Shown: positions 9,688-19,181, counted from the stretch's first letter. The stretch: 64,000 nt of DNA from DASQZK01 sp963809925 (GCA_963809925.1 CAWELH010000004.1:62001-126000), one strand, 5' to 3'. The notes: generated from the letters alone by a model not told the origin. A program made the numbers and translations.

Positions 9688-10497
9688 ATGAGCTGGAATC
9701 TGTTCATAAAGGAAATGAGAAGGGATATTTCCGGTTTTTTACTCTGGACCCTGTTGATCACTGTATTAATTACAGTGACCATGTCGGTGTACAATACATT
9801 TTTGGAAAACCAGTCCAAAATTTTGGGTGTGATGAGTCTGGTTCCAAAAGGTGCACTTGCATTCAAGGGCATATCCAATATCAGCGATCTTTTTTCAGTC
9901 CTGGGGTTTTACGCGGTGAACAACATCATCTATATGATGGTTCTCGGCAGCATCTTTGCTATCGTGCTTTCTTCAAATATTCTACTGAAAGAAGAATATA
10001 ACGGAACAGCCGAATTCCTGATAAGCCAGCCACTTACCCGTACAGAGATATTTTTCAGCAAGCTGGCGGTTCTGTTCCTGTATGTGTTTTTACTGAACCT
10101 GATTACTGCCGCCGCTGGATTTACAGCTATCGAAATAGTCCGGCATGCCCCCTTCAGTATCAGGGCATTCCTGCTATTGTCTTTGTATACCTTTTTACTC
10201 AACTTCTTATTCGGTGCTATTGGTTTGTTTATCTCGACCCTTGTAAGACGGCCAAAACCTATTACCACATTTAGCATCGGGCTGGTCATGTTTTTCTACT
10301 TTATCTTCACGCTTTCAAAGATCACCGAAGGCGCAAAGAAGATCGGATACATCAGTCCTTTTAGATATGTGGACACCAACGTTGCGGATCCGGCCTATAA
10401 AATGAATTTCTGGTATGTGTTGTATTTTGCTGGAATATCACTTCTGCTCATCGCGCTGGCTCACCGGTTGTATAAAAGGAAAGATATTTATTTGTGA
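9688..10497 (+). CDS. ABC-2 type transporter permease
   Basis: A 269-residue integral membrane protein with six predicted transmembrane segments (about 16-38, 70-95, 122-150, 160-185, 192-212 and 240-258). The segment KEEYNGTAEFLISQPLTRTE between the second and third helices is the usual cytoplasmic coupling region of NatB/ABC-2 permeases (ExxxGTxexLLsxPxxR). It begins 14 bp after the ATPase gene and forms the transport pore with it. Confidence 0.88.
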   Translation: MSWNLFIKEMRRDISGFLLWTLLITVLITVTMSVYNTFLENQSKILGVMSLVPKGALAFKGISNISDLFSVLGFYAVNNIIYMMVLGSIFAIVLSSNILLKEEYNGTAEFLISQPLTRTEIFFSKLAVLFLYVFLLNLITAAAGFTAIEIVRHAPFSIRAFLLLSLYTFLLNFLFGAIGLFISTLVRRPKPITTFSIGLVMFFYFIFTLSKITEGAKKIGYISPFRYVDTNVADPAYKMNFWYVLYFAGISLLLIALAHRLYKRKDIYL

Positions 10498-10621
10498 GGA
10501 AGATTCGGTTTTGGAACGCTGATGGGCTCTTTTTCGGAAGACTTTCCGTATTTTCTATGTTTAGTTTCATTTCAGTACCGGTAATCCCGAACATGTATTT
10601 TTTAAGCAGAAACATTAAGAG

Positions 10622-10738
10622 ATGAAATTATTCGCTTCACTCATGAACTCGGAGGGGAAGTCTTTCAACCCCAATGACTTCCGGACGCTGTATACTCCGG
10701 GTTACCAGGGAGAGATTCCAAAGGAGGTAACAGAGTGA
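10622..10738 (+). CDS. Possible 38-residue peptide or gene remnant
   Basis: ATG 10622 to TGA 10736-10738 encodes 38 residues (MKLFASLMNSEG, then SFNPNDFRTLYTPGYQGE). The composition is protein-like rather than random and the frame ends with GEIPKEVTE. No partner or clear ribosome site is visible. It could be a small protein or the remnant of a decayed gene, since there is nothing else in the 290 bp between the convergent neighbours. Confidence 0.3.
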   Translation: MKLFASLMNSEGKSFNPNDFRTLYTPGYQGEIPKEVTE

Positions 10739-10789
10739 GAGGCTTTGAAGACGATGATCTGTTTTAACGGGTAGCAGTTCGGAGAAGGA

Positions 10790-12370
10790 TCACTTTGCAG
10801 TTCCGCCAACCTGCATCATCCTGCTGCCTCCATCCCAAATCACCTTGAGATTGAGCGAAACGTTCGATTGAACCCTGATCACAGGCTCTTCGTTACGACT
10901 TTTTCTTTTCCGGCATTGTAAGCTGACCCACCCGTTTTTACCGTATGGGTACTTTTTCACACCGAATTCATCCGTCAGGCGGATGTCCCACACCAGGATA
11001 TCTTTCGGGACGTCGGCCCTGATTCCGAATACATATTCGAGTAGTATAGCAGTTCCCGTGAGTCCGCCTTCACCCACAAAGTCTACTTTTCCGCTTCCCT
11101 TGCTGAATTCCGGTGCGTAGTTTTCCCAAATCACCCCTGTATGGTTGAAGATCCGGACTACATTGTCCACATGGTTCATGGCAATCTCATACGCCAGCGA
11201 ATCGGCTCCCGCAGTGGTAAGTCCGCGCAGGACCATATAATCTGACATGGCCCAGACAGCTCCCCGCCAGTATCCGCCTTGCGGATCATAATCAGGGTTA
11301 TCAGCGGAGAGGGTAGGAATACGATGCGGCCTGGCGAATTCCGTAGAATCGGATAAATGCGCTATGAAACGGGCTTTTCTTTCTTCTGGTACAATACCTG
11401 CCAGCAGGGCCCAATAGGTGCCGATTGATTTCACACCGGAAAGACTTCCGTCACGGTACCGGTCGACATACAAACCTTTTTCATCGTTCCACATTTTTGT
11501 ATTGACATATTCCGTTAAAGTGGAAATTTCATTCATGATCTTTGTAACATCAGCGGTACGACCAAGCACTTCGGCCATTTTCACAATCTGCTTGCCTGCA
11601 GCGATCTGTTGCAGTGTGGCATCCACCCACGACATATGGCCATGGCTGAAAGCCGGATTGAAGCCTTTGGGCAGGCGGGGCTGATTATCCATTCCGCAGC
11701 CCCAGCCTGAGGAGAAGTAACTGCCGTCAGGCCAGGTCCTGTAAGCGGAATACCATTGATAATTGGCAAGCAAAACAGGAAAAACGCTTCCCAGGCGTTC
11801 ACGGTCGCCCGTATTACAGAAATATTCCCACTCGGCCCAGGGGAAAAGATTAATGCCGGCGGAGGAGGGATCGAACCTTTCGAAGGCATCGCTGCCCGTT
11901 GTTCCCCATATTTCGCGGCAGATGAAACCGTCCTTATGCTGTTTCGCATAAAAATTATCCAGTGCATTCTGAAATTGAAAAGCACGGAAGGCATACCGGC
12001 AATAAAGTGCCATAAAACCAAAATCCTCAGTGAAAATATTGCCGTTGAATGCCGGATCAGTATAGGGAGTGATAAATCCATTCTCTTTGCCGGGCCTGTG
12101 CAGATTGGCAAACGCGAGTTCCCAGGTTCTCCAGTAAAGACTGATGATGTCGGGGCGCGCAGGCCAGGAAATTTCAGGGAGGCTGTCCTTTAGGTCGCTG
12201 AATGCAGGAAGGGCGGATGTATCAGCGGGATACTGCCTGAAAACATTTTCGTCCGCATACCGGTTGGGCACCTCGGTGTTGAAAAAGGGCTGGCCTTTAA
12301 GAACGTGGGCGAAAAATAGCAAGGCCGGGATGAAGATAATCCGTGCTGAAATTTTAAAGGTCATGGGCAT
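10790..12370 (-). CDS. Exported GH63-like (trehalase/glucosidase fold) glycoside hydrolase
   Basis: A 526-residue protein with an N-terminal signal peptide (about residues 8-25). The body has the (alpha/alpha)6-barrel signature motifs of GH63/MGH1-type glycosidases: GMDNQPR, with Asp-228 in the position of the general acid, a GGYWRGAVWAMSDYMVLRG helix, and WENYAPE, with Glu-416 in the position of the base. It would hydrolyse an alpha-linked glucose or mannose oligosaccharide in the periplasm or outside the cell. Met-1 or Met-3 could be the start. No regulator or transporter lies next to it; upstream, across the repeat array, is tRNA-Ser. Family assignment good, substrate unknown (GH37, 63 and related clans overlap). 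Confidence 0.78.
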   Translation of the reverse strand: MPMTFKISARIIFIPALLFFAHVLKGQPFFNTEVPNRYADENVFRQYPADTSALPAFSDLKDSLPEISWPARPDIISLYWRTWELAFANLHRPGKENGFITPYTDPAFNGNIFTEDFGFMALYCRYAFRAFQFQNALDNFYAKQHKDGFICREIWGTTGSDAFERFDPSSAGINLFPWAEWEYFCNTGDRERLGSVFPVLLANYQWYSAYRTWPDGSYFSSGWGCGMDNQPRLPKGFNPAFSHGHMSWVDATLQQIAAGKQIVKMAEVLGRTADVTKIMNEISTLTEYVNTKMWNDEKGLYVDRYRDGSLSGVKSIGTYWALLAGIVPEERKARFIAHLSDSTEFARPHRIPTLSADNPDYDPQGGYWRGAVWAMSDYMVLRGLTTAGADSLAYEIAMNHVDNVVRIFNHTGVIWENYAPEFSKGSGKVDFVGEGGLTGTAILLEYVFGIRADVPKDILVWDIRLTDEFGVKKYPYGKNGWVSLQCRKRKSRNEEPVIRVQSNVSLNLKVIWDGGSRMMQVGGTAK

Positions 12371-12546
12371 GATTGGAATCTATAAGTCAGTAATTACAAT
12401 GATAATGAATTTTTCAGAGACAGTAATTGTTAAAGGCCGCGAACTGAATAAAATAGGATGGGAATTGGGGTTATTTTCAGCAATACGAAGCAGCAAACCC
12501 TTTTTGTCGGCTGCAGGCCTGGGGAAGGCATAGGATTGCGGATGGA

Positions 12547-13011
12547 GGGGATTAGCTCGCTACCGCTCGCTGATCCCTGGGGGAGAGATCCTGCAACCTC
12601 AAAAGCCCAAACCCTTCGCTCACGCTACGGGTTTACGGTCTTTTTTCCTATCCCAAACCTTTTGAAAATGTGATTTTCATGGATATTGGCTTCATAATTT
12701 TTAAGAGGGGATTAGCTCGCTGCCGCTCGCTGATCCCTGGGGGGGAGACCCTGCAACCTCAAAAGCCCAAACCCTTCGCTCACGCTACGGGTTTACGGTC
12801 TTTTTTCCTATCCCAAACCTTTTGAAAATGTGATTTTCAGGGATATTGCTTCGTAATTTAATAGGGGATTAGCTCGCTGCCGCTCGCTGATCCCTGGGGG
12901 GGAGACCCTGCAACCTCAAAAGCCCAAACCCTTCGCTCACGCTACGGGTTTACGGTCTTTTTTCCTATCCCAAACCTTTTGAAAATGTGATTTTCAAAGG
13001 TTTGGGATAGG
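12547..13011. repeat. Array of three ~158-bp direct repeats ending in an inverted repeat
   Basis: The landmark ATTAGCTCGC occurs at 12551, 12711 and 12868 (periods 160 and 157 bp). Units are nearly identical over about 130 bp and each contains AAACCC...GGGTTT and TGAAAATgtgATTTTCA hairpins and the segment GCAACCTCAAAAGCCC. In the third unit the sequence CCTATCCCAAACC is followed after the TGAAAAT hairpin by its inverse, GGTTTGGGATAGG (12999-13011), giving a near-perfect cruciform of nearly 30-bp arms. GCAACCTCAAAAGCCCA of unit 3 (12910-12926) is also the exact reverse complement of 13043-13059, the sequence touching the tRNA-Ser 3' end. No transposase found. Confidence 0.85.
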
Positions 13012-13051
13012 AAAAAAGCCCATTTTTTGCTTTGCAAAAAAATGGGCTTTT
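13012..13051 (-). terminator. Rho-independent terminator of tRNA-Ser
   Basis: Reading leftward from the tRNA, AAAAGCCCATTTTTTTGC, a short loop, then GCAAAAAATGGGC followed by a run of T forms a strong stem with a U-tail, 7 bp beyond the tRNA 3' end. Confidence 0.7.
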
Positions 13052-13057
13052 GAGGTT

Positions 13058-13147
<90 letters not shown>

Positions 13148-13316
13148 AGCAATATTTTTATGGGCTGTAACTAAATTGAATTCTTGTCAGTGTGCAAGGT
13201 ACGGTTGCTTTTTTAAAGCTCAGCAAAAATAAACAAACAAATATTATCTGCAAAACAAATAAAACATATCGGGGAATAAATCATCACTAACATCAGGGTC
13301 TGACGATACCGGGATG

Positions 13317-13365
13317 AAAAAACCCGTCATGAATTGGCCATGGAGCTTCAATTTTTGACGGGCTT
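13317..13365 (-). terminator. Terminator of the floA operon
   Basis: On the minus strand TGACGGG following AAGCCCGTCA forms a 7-bp GC-rich stem with a long loop, followed by six T residues (13322-13317). It lies 24 bp past the floA stop. Confidence 0.6.
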
Positions 13366-13388
13366 ACCCTACAAGGTATCTTTAGGTT

Positions 13389-14384
13389 TTATTTCTTTTG
13401 TCCACCGGGCCCAGGACCATGTGGTCCTTCATCGGGTTTTGAAAAGCGTTCCCGCATCCCGGTATCAGCCTGAATGTTCTTGAATTTGTAATAATCCATG
13501 ATGCCGAGGTTTCCAGTGCGGAAGGCTTCAGCCATTGCCAGCGGAATTTGCACTTCGGCGTCGATAACCTTTGCCCGTGCTTCCTGGGCTTTGGCCTTCA
13601 TCTCCTGTTCAAGAGCTACAGCCATGGCACGCCGTTCCTCAGCCCTTGCCTGGGCAATGTTCTTGTCGGCATTGGCCTGATCCATCTGCAGTACGGCACC
13701 GATGTTTTTGCCGATGTCGATATCGGCGATATCGATGGAGAGAATTTCGAAGGCGGTTCCGGCATCCAGACCTTTCTCAAGTACGACCCGTGATATGGAA
13801 TCCGGGTTTTCAAGAACAGCTTTATGACTTGCCGATGAACCGATAGACGATACAATTCCTTCACCAACTCTTGCCAGCACGGTTTCTTCACCGGCACCAC
13901 CGACAAGTTGTTTGATATTGGCCCGCACGGTCACCCTGGCTTTTGCAATTAGCTGAATCCCGTCTTTTGACACGGCTGTTACCGGAGGTGTGTTGATCAC
14001 CTTCGGGTTCACCGACATCTGAACGGCTTCAAATACATCCCGGCCTGCAAGGTCGATAGCAGTGGCCATTTTAAAGGATAGATCGATATTTGCTTTGTTT
14101 GCCGAGACAAGGGCATGAACTACCCGCTCAACATGACCGCCTGCAAGGTAGTGTGCTTCAAGGCCGTCTCTGTACAAATCGATACCGGCTTTGAGACCCT
14201 CGATCATCGCCCGTACAATCACTCCCGGGGGAACTTTTCGCCATCTCATGAAAACCAACTGGATAAGAGAGATTTTAACACCGGAGACTAGCGCCTGGAA
14301 CCACAAGCCGATGGGTATAAAGTAGAAGATAATCCAAAGGCCGATGATTGAGGCCACAATTATGATAATTAACTGAACTTCCAT
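13389..14384 (-). CDS. floA: Flotillin-like protein FloA
   Basis: A 331-residue SPFH protein with one N-terminal membrane segment (about 5-30), the FloA-specific core (MIEGLKAGIDLYRDGLEAHY, NTPPVTAVSKDGIQL), a coiled-coil AEERRAMAVALEQEMKAKAQ region and a Gly/Pro-rich tail. Length and motifs match bacterial FloA (YqfA), which scaffolds functional membrane microdomains and affects membrane fluidity. It starts 6 bp after the NfeD-like gene, its usual partner, in an operon that also contains clpS and a TPR/PD40 protein. Confidence 0.95.
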   Translation of the reverse strand: MEVQLIIIIVASIIGLWIIFYFIPIGLWFQALVSGVKISLIQLVFMRWRKVPPGVIVRAMIEGLKAGIDLYRDGLEAHYLAGGHVERVVHALVSANKANIDLSFKMATAIDLAGRDVFEAVQMSVNPKVINTPPVTAVSKDGIQLIAKARVTVRANIKQLVGGAGEETVLARVGEGIVSSIGSSASHKAVLENPDSISRVVLEKGLDAGTAFEILSIDIADIDIGKNIGAVLQMDQANADKNIAQARAEERRAMAVALEQEMKAKAQEARAKVIDAEVQIPLAMAEAFRTGNLGIMDYYKFKNIQADTGMRERFSKPDEGPHGPGPGGQKK

Positions 14385-14390
14385 ATTTTA

Positions 14391-14855
14391 CTATTTTACG
14401 GGTTTAACAATGACCTGGGATCCTACCAGTTTTATAACTTCAATAGCTGTTTTCGGTGTGAGATAACCATCGACGGATTTACCCTCGAGGATAATGCCAT
14501 TTACCTGCACCCTGCCCATGGGTGCAAGCCTCGTAACGGTTGTGCCCTTATCGCCGGGGTTAATCTTTCCTTCCTCCGGACTTTCATTGGCCTTTCCGTC
14601 AATATTAGTAGTCAGCATAGCCTTTTTCCAGGTTTTCGACCGCAGGGAATAGGCTAGTATGGCAACCGAGACGATCAATGTACCGAGGAGGACGTAGAAA
14701 CCAATAAGTGGGCCGAAATTATCATAGGCCAGGTATATACCCGCACCGGTAAGTATCACTCCACCGATTCCTGCAATGGTAATTCCCGGAATAATCAAAA
14801 ATTCTATGAGAAAAAGCAGAATTCCGAGCAAAATCAATAAAATTACCCCTGTCAT
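14391..14855 (-). CDS. NfeD-like membrane protein
   Basis: A 154-residue protein with two or three hydrophobic segments in the first 75 residues (ILLILLGILLFLIEFLIIPG and following) and a C-terminal OB-fold of the NfeD type (DKGTTVTRLAPMGRVQVNG, then LVGSQVIVKPVK). Short NfeD1b-type proteins are encoded beside flotillins and are thought to work with them in membrane domains. It sits 6 bp before floA and 12 bp after clpS, which supports a shared transcript. Confidence 0.9.
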   Translation of the reverse strand: MTGVILLILLGILLFLIEFLIIPGITIAGIGGVILTGAGIYLAYDNFGPLIGFYVLLGTLIVSVAILAYSLRSKTWKKAMLTTNIDGKANESPEEGKINPGDKGTTVTRLAPMGRVQVNGIILEGKSVDGYLTPKTAIEVIKLVGSQVIVKPVK

Positions 14856-14867
14856 GATGTATTCTGG

Positions 14868-15149
14868 TTAATCAATGCCGGCTTTAAGGCCTTTCTTTAT
14901 AAGATTCAACTGCATATCTTTCAGCTCGTCCCTGTCTCCTTTTTTTACATCACACTGACCTTTATAATGGGTGATGATGGTACACTGCTCTGCCTGCACG
15001 CTGGTATGTCCGCATACTTCAATAAGACTTTCCATGACGTAATCAAACGTGTTTATCTCATCATTGTATAGTATCAGGAGATGAGCGGATGCATTTTCCT
15101 TATTTTTCTTCTCCCGAATCAGGGGTTTATCCTGTAATCTGCCTGCCAT
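14868..15149 (-). CDS. clpS: ClpS-type adaptor of the Clp protease
   Basis: A 93-residue protein with the ClpS fold signature: LLILYNDEINTFDYVMESL at about 25-43 and a later HTSVQAEQCTIITHYKGQC helix region. ClpS binds the ClpA/ClpC N-domain and delivers N-degron substrates with bulky N-terminal residues. The N-terminal basic tail is the expected flexible extension. It lies in a minus-strand operon with nfeD-like and floA genes; that pairing is contextual and does not by itself imply joint function. Confidence 0.88.
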   Translation of the reverse strand: MAGRLQDKPLIREKKNKENASAHLLILYNDEINTFDYVMESLIEVCGHTSVQAEQCTIITHYKGQCDVKKGDRDELKDMQLNLIKKGLKAGID

Positions 15150-15215
15150 TGAAATAAGAATTTTATATCCAAATCAAATTTAATTAAATTAATCAGATAA
15201 ACCAACGATAATCTG

Positions 15216-17231
15216 TCATCTGACACTGTCTCTCTTTTCAAGTTCAAGAACACGGCTCACCGGAATTTTCTGTCCGTCGTACCAGCCTACGATAAATGCA
15301 TCGCTATAGCCCGACTGCCGTACCTTTTCAAGCGCCTGCCTGGCATCTTCATAGAATGAAAATTTTCCTGCGTAGAACCTCGTAAGATTTTTTCCCTCAA
15401 CGGTCTCGGCCGTGATGGGTGAAATTCCGCCAAAGGTTTCATATCCGACCCTTGTACTGAAAACACCCAGTTGGATCCGGTAATAGGAACCTTTCGGGAT
15501 TTCGGTATTCATGGGAAAGGGATTGGTTGAGGTATACGGTGATTTGTCGAGGATGACAAAACGGTTCAGGGCATTGTCAGGTGTAACCGGTGCTTTTATA
15601 CGGTCACCGGGTTCATCGATCGTATTGAAGGCATCTGGTGAAATTGTTGCCTGCCGGGTTTCCGGTTTTGATTTATTCTCCTCAGCAGGTTTTTGCTTTT
15701 CGCCCTTATAAACGTAAACAGTTATGTCATTGATCACCGTATCTTTTTCGATGGCTGGTGGCAGCGGGTTGGTCTTCTTTCCATTTTCCATCTGTTTAAC
15801 CTGTGCATAAAGGGCATCGGCCATTTCCTGATAATCGCCGGCTCCTTTCTCCCATGCGATGATCTTTCGCTGCCAGGCCCAGCGTTCGTTGGGATCAGGC
15901 ATTTCCCTTACTCTTATTCTGGCTTCCCTGGCAAGGCGCGACAATGAATCGGCACTGACCTGGTATCCAAGGGCTTTCTTAACATTTTGTTGGTAATCCT
16001 CGGGTAGGTTAAGATTGTTTTTAGCCACCGGTTTCATAGCCACCGGTGTTTTTGTCTTCTGAGGAACAGCAACATTTATGTCTTCGTTCCTCAGATCAAC
16101 GATGGCAGAAATCGATTCAATGCCGCCAAGTTTACCAATTCTCCGGATCTCTTCCGGTCTGGCGCTGGCCAGTGATTTTTTGGGTTCCATCATCTGAAGA
16201 ATATAGACGAGCATCATGGAATCAAGTCCCTGCCGGTCGGTAATCAGAAGCAGGGTACCGAGATCTGGGCCCGGCATTACAAGGTATTCGTTATCAGGAG
16301 AATTCACAGGGAAACCCAAAGTTATGGGCTCACTCCAGCTGTCTCTCTCCTGGTCGAAGTGCGATTTGAACACGTCGAAACCGCCCATGCTGTTGTGCCC
16401 TTTGGAAGCAAAATACAGGTCATTGCTCACCGGGTCGAAATAGGGCATGATCTCGTCATAGGAGGTATTGACGGCATCGATGGACTCCGGTTCTCCCCAG
16501 CCATTTCTGGCCGACTTTTTAACACGGAATATTTCAGTGCCTTTCTTTTTGGACCTGCCTTCTCCGGCGAAATATACATATTCACCTTTGGAAAGATTTC
16601 TGGGTCTGAAATAAAAATTTGTGAGATCGCCCTTCTTTTCATTCCTGGTAAACAGTTCGTCCGGTTTGACGCCAAGCCTTCCTCCTTTATTTTTGATCTC
16701 CCTCACGTAGTTGGAATCTGCAAACGTAAACAGGGAAGATTCATAGACTTCAAAAGGATTATACTCAAGTGTAAGTTCCATGGCGTGCCCCGACATCTCC
16801 GCCTCGTGAACTGGCGTGAGCTCCTTTGCACTGCTCTTGTCGGCCGCCCGGGAGTATTTGTTGAACGCACTGATCGATTCGGTGAACTGGTAGTTCTCCC
16901 GGTATGCTGTCCCCAGATAGTAAAACACATCGGGAGGCACCATACTTTTTGCCGAAGCGGATTCGAGATCCTCAATGGCGGCAGGCATGTTCGTGTGCTG
17001 CTTCAGAAGACAGATGCCGGCGTAATAATGGAATAACCCATCCTTGGGATATCTTTTCAGAAGTTCAGCATAATAAGCATAGGCAGATTTGTAATTACCA
17101 CTTTCAAAATCACTGGTTGCCTTGATTTTAAGCTCAGGGGTTTCCCCCTTTATATCCTGTGAAAAGCCGCTGGTAATCGAAAAGAAGAGGAGGATAATGA
17201 TCATCCATCCGCGGTGTAAAACTCTAAACAT
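15216..17231 (-). CDS. Exported TPR/PD40 protein with C-terminal SPOR-like domain
   Basis: A 671-residue protein. A signal peptide (about 9-25) is followed by TPR-like helices (residues 35-135), a PD40/WD40-type beta-propeller segment with YVYFAGEGRSKKKGTEIFRV and NDLYFASKGHNSMGGFDVFK repeats (about 190-330), a low-complexity linker rich in Lys/Pro/Glu, and a C-terminal domain beginning YYRIQLGVFS with TRFYAGKF, which fits an SPOR-like or related fold. Similar TPR-PD40 proteins of Bacteroidota act at the cell envelope, some in gliding or type IX secretion. A strong Shine-Dalgarno (AGGAAGGAG) precedes the ATG. It heads the operon with clpS. Exact role unknown. Confidence 0.75.
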   Translation of the reverse strand: MFRVLHRGWMIIILLFFSITSGFSQDIKGETPELKIKATSDFESGNYKSAYAYYAELLKRYPKDGLFHYYAGICLLKQHTNMPAAIEDLESASAKSMVPPDVFYYLGTAYRENYQFTESISAFNKYSRAADKSSAKELTPVHEAEMSGHAMELTLEYNPFEVYESSLFTFADSNYVREIKNKGGRLGVKPDELFTRNEKKGDLTNFYFRPRNLSKGEYVYFAGEGRSKKKGTEIFRVKKSARNGWGEPESIDAVNTSYDEIMPYFDPVSNDLYFASKGHNSMGGFDVFKSHFDQERDSWSEPITLGFPVNSPDNEYLVMPGPDLGTLLLITDRQGLDSMMLVYILQMMEPKKSLASARPEEIRRIGKLGGIESISAIVDLRNEDINVAVPQKTKTPVAMKPVAKNNLNLPEDYQQNVKKALGYQVSADSLSRLAREARIRVREMPDPNERWAWQRKIIAWEKGAGDYQEMADALYAQVKQMENGKKTNPLPPAIEKDTVINDITVYVYKGEKQKPAEENKSKPETRQATISPDAFNTIDEPGDRIKAPVTPDNALNRFVILDKSPYTSTNPFPMNTEIPKGSYYRIQLGVFSTRVGYETFGGISPITAETVEGKNLTRFYAGKFSFYEDARQALEKVRQSGYSDAFIVGWYDGQKIPVSRVLELEKRDSVR

Positions 17232-17385
17232 ATTGACTCCTTCCTTGTTTTATCATGTTGACATTTTCGCATATGTGCGGCTAAAAATAACAATTAAAAT
17301 ACTTCAATGATTGTTGATAAACATTGAAGTTACTAACTAATTTTTTAATGTCTAATTTGTACTTTTACACCTAAGATTTACCATC

Positions 17386-17850
17386 ATGGCATTATTGAAA
17401 ACCGGGGATAAAGCTCCTGATTTTGAGGCTAAAGATCAGAATGGGAAGATCATCAGCCTACATCAGTTCAGGGGTAAAAGTGTTGTTCTTTATTTTTATC
17501 CCAGGGATAATACTTCCGGTTGTACCGCAGAAGCCTGTAACCTGAGGGACAATCACCAGGAATTTCTGGACCGGGGATTTGTTGTCATCGGTGTTAGTGC
17601 TGACAGTGAGAAATCACATCAGAATTTCATCGGTAAATATGACCTGCCCTTCATTTTGATCTCCGATCCAAACAAGGTGGTCATCAAAAAATATGGAGCC
17701 TGGGGGGAAAAATCCATGTATGGTAAAAAATATGAAGGTATCATCAGGATGACATTCATCATCTCAAAAGACGGTTTCATCAAAAAAATCATTGAGAAAG
17801 TCAAAACCAGTGACCATAGCAGGCAGATTTTTGAGACGTTATCCAATTAA
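17386..17850 (+). CDS. bcp: Thiol peroxidase Bcp (peroxiredoxin)
   Basis: A 154-residue peroxiredoxin of the Bcp/PrxQ class: the peroxidatic Cys-46 lies in NTSGCTAEAC, with resolving Cys-51 five residues on, as in PrxQ alpha-type enzymes. GDKAPDF at the N-terminus and ADSEKSHQNFIGKYDLPF are typical. It reduces hydrogen peroxide and organic hydroperoxides using thioredoxin. recA starts 15 bp downstream, so the two are probably co-transcribed, linking oxidative-damage defence and DNA repair. Confidence 0.95.
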   Translation: MALLKTGDKAPDFEAKDQNGKIISLHQFRGKSVVLYFYPRDNTSGCTAEACNLRDNHQEFLDRGFVVIGVSADSEKSHQNFIGKYDLPFILISDPNKVVIKKYGAWGEKSMYGKKYEGIIRMTFIISKDGFIKKIIEKVKTSDHSRQIFETLSN

Positions 17851-17865
17851 TAAGAAAAACAGATT

Positions 17866-18891
17866 ATGACCAAGGAAAAAAACGAAACTACCAACATCGA
17901 CAAAGAAAAATTGAAAGCATTGCAGCTCACCCTTGATAAGATTGAGAAGGGCTTTGGAAAAGGAGCGATCATGAAAATGGGAGGAACTGCAATTGAAAAT
18001 GTACCGGTCATTTCATCAGGGTCTATTGGCCTTGATGTTGCCATGGGTATCGGGGGATATCCGAGGGGACGCGTAGTAGAGATCTACGGCCCTGAGTCCT
18101 CCGGTAAAACGACACTTGCTATACATGCGATTGCAGAAGCACAAAAGGCTGGCGGCATCGCTGCATTTATCGATGCGGAACATGCATTCGACAGGTTCTA
18201 TGCCCAGAAACTGGGCGTCGACATCGAAAACTTGCTGATCTCCCAGCCAGATAATGGGGAGCAGGCCCTCGAAATCACAGATCATCTGATCCGCTCCGGC
18301 GCCATCGACATCGTTGTGATTGACTCCGTGGCAGCTCTCACACCAAAGGCTGAAATTGAAGGTGAGATGGGAGACTCAAAAATGGGACTCCAGGCCAGAC
18401 TCATGTCGCAGGCGCTTAGGAAACTTACAGCCAATATTAACCGCACCAACACCTGCTGCATGTTTATAAACCAGTTGCGTGAAAAGATTGGAGTGATGTT
18501 CGGAAACCCGGAAACCACTACCGGTGGGAATGCCCTGAAATTCTATGCATCCATGCGCCTTGATATACGACGGACCGGTCAGATTAAAGAGGGAGAAGAG
18601 ATCCAGGGGAACCGTGCAAAGGTCAAAATCGTCAAGAACAAACTGGCACCTCCATTCAGGAAGGCCGAATTCGATATCATCTACGGGGAAGGTATCTCAA
18701 AAACCGGTGAGCTCATCGATCTCGGTGTCGAACTCAATATTGTTAAAAAAGCCGGATCATGGTTCAGCTACGGTGATACAAAACTAGGGCAGGGCCGCGA
18801 TGCAGTAAAATCTCTTCTGGCTGACAATCCAGAACTGGGAGATGAAATTGAGGGAAAAATCAGGGAAGAACTCAAAAAGAAACCCGTCTGA
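17866..18891 (+). CDS. recA: Recombinase RecA
   Basis: A 341-residue RecA of normal length. Walker A is GPESSGKTT (residues 75-83), the MAW-like FIDAEHAFD and Walker B IVVIDSVAALTP follow, and the L2 region FINQLREKIGVMFGNPETTT is intact. It polymerises on single-stranded DNA for strand exchange and recombinational repair. No LexA/SOS box is apparent upstream; it follows bcp by 15 bp and ends before a clear terminator. Confidence 0.98.
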   Translation: MTKEKNETTNIDKEKLKALQLTLDKIEKGFGKGAIMKMGGTAIENVPVISSGSIGLDVAMGIGGYPRGRVVEIYGPESSGKTTLAIHAIAEAQKAGGIAAFIDAEHAFDRFYAQKLGVDIENLLISQPDNGEQALEITDHLIRSGAIDIVVIDSVAALTPKAEIEGEMGDSKMGLQARLMSQALRKLTANINRTNTCCMFINQLREKIGVMFGNPETTTGGNALKFYASMRLDIRRTGQIKEGEEIQGNRAKVKIVKNKLAPPFRKAEFDIIYGEGISKTGELIDLGVELNIVKKAGSWFSYGDTKLGQGRDAVKSLLADNPELGDEIEGKIREELKKKPV

Positions 18892-18925
18892 TCCGTACAG
18901 AAAAATTTTATTCTAGTTTGGACAT

Positions 18926-18967
18926 CTGGTTGTACAGATTTAACATCTTACAACCAGTTTTTATTTT
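18926..18967 (+). terminator. recA terminator
   Basis: CTGGTTGTA (18926-18934) pairs with TACAACCAG (18949-18957), followed by TTTTTATTTT. A canonical Rho-independent terminator 35 bp beyond the recA stop. Confidence 0.8.
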
Positions 18968-18982
18968 GATCCGTACGGATCA
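18967..18982. repeat. 16-bp perfect palindrome after recA
   Basis: TGATCCGTACGGATCA is a perfect palindrome directly after the recA terminator. The half TGATCCGTAC also occurs across the recA stop codon at 18889-18898. Could be a protein-binding site or chance; nothing links it to a promoter. Confidence 0.5.
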
Positions 18983-19181
18983 TTTAAATTAAACCTTTGA
19001 ATCCTTTTTTAATCCTCTTAAAAAATTATTCTGTTTACCGGCATTTCGACTGTTTTCACCAGTTCGGAGATCACCACGGTCAGGCTAATACCGAAGGTAT
19101 TGTGAAAATTTGGTCGGATCAGCGATGACCAACGCTCACTCCCTGGTTCAACAAATACGTAAAATAATAGTAAGAACTGAT
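18983..19181. other. Remainder of the recA 3' intergenic region
   Basis: With the terminator and palindrome, this is part of a roughly 350-bp gene-free stretch between recA and the convergent SnoaL-like gene. No further gene or motif was recognised. Confidence 0.5.

Noticed and set aside
12547..13011. Possible CRISPR array
   Set aside because: Units are about 158 bp and nearly identical throughout, with no short repeat and unique-spacer pattern and no cas gene.
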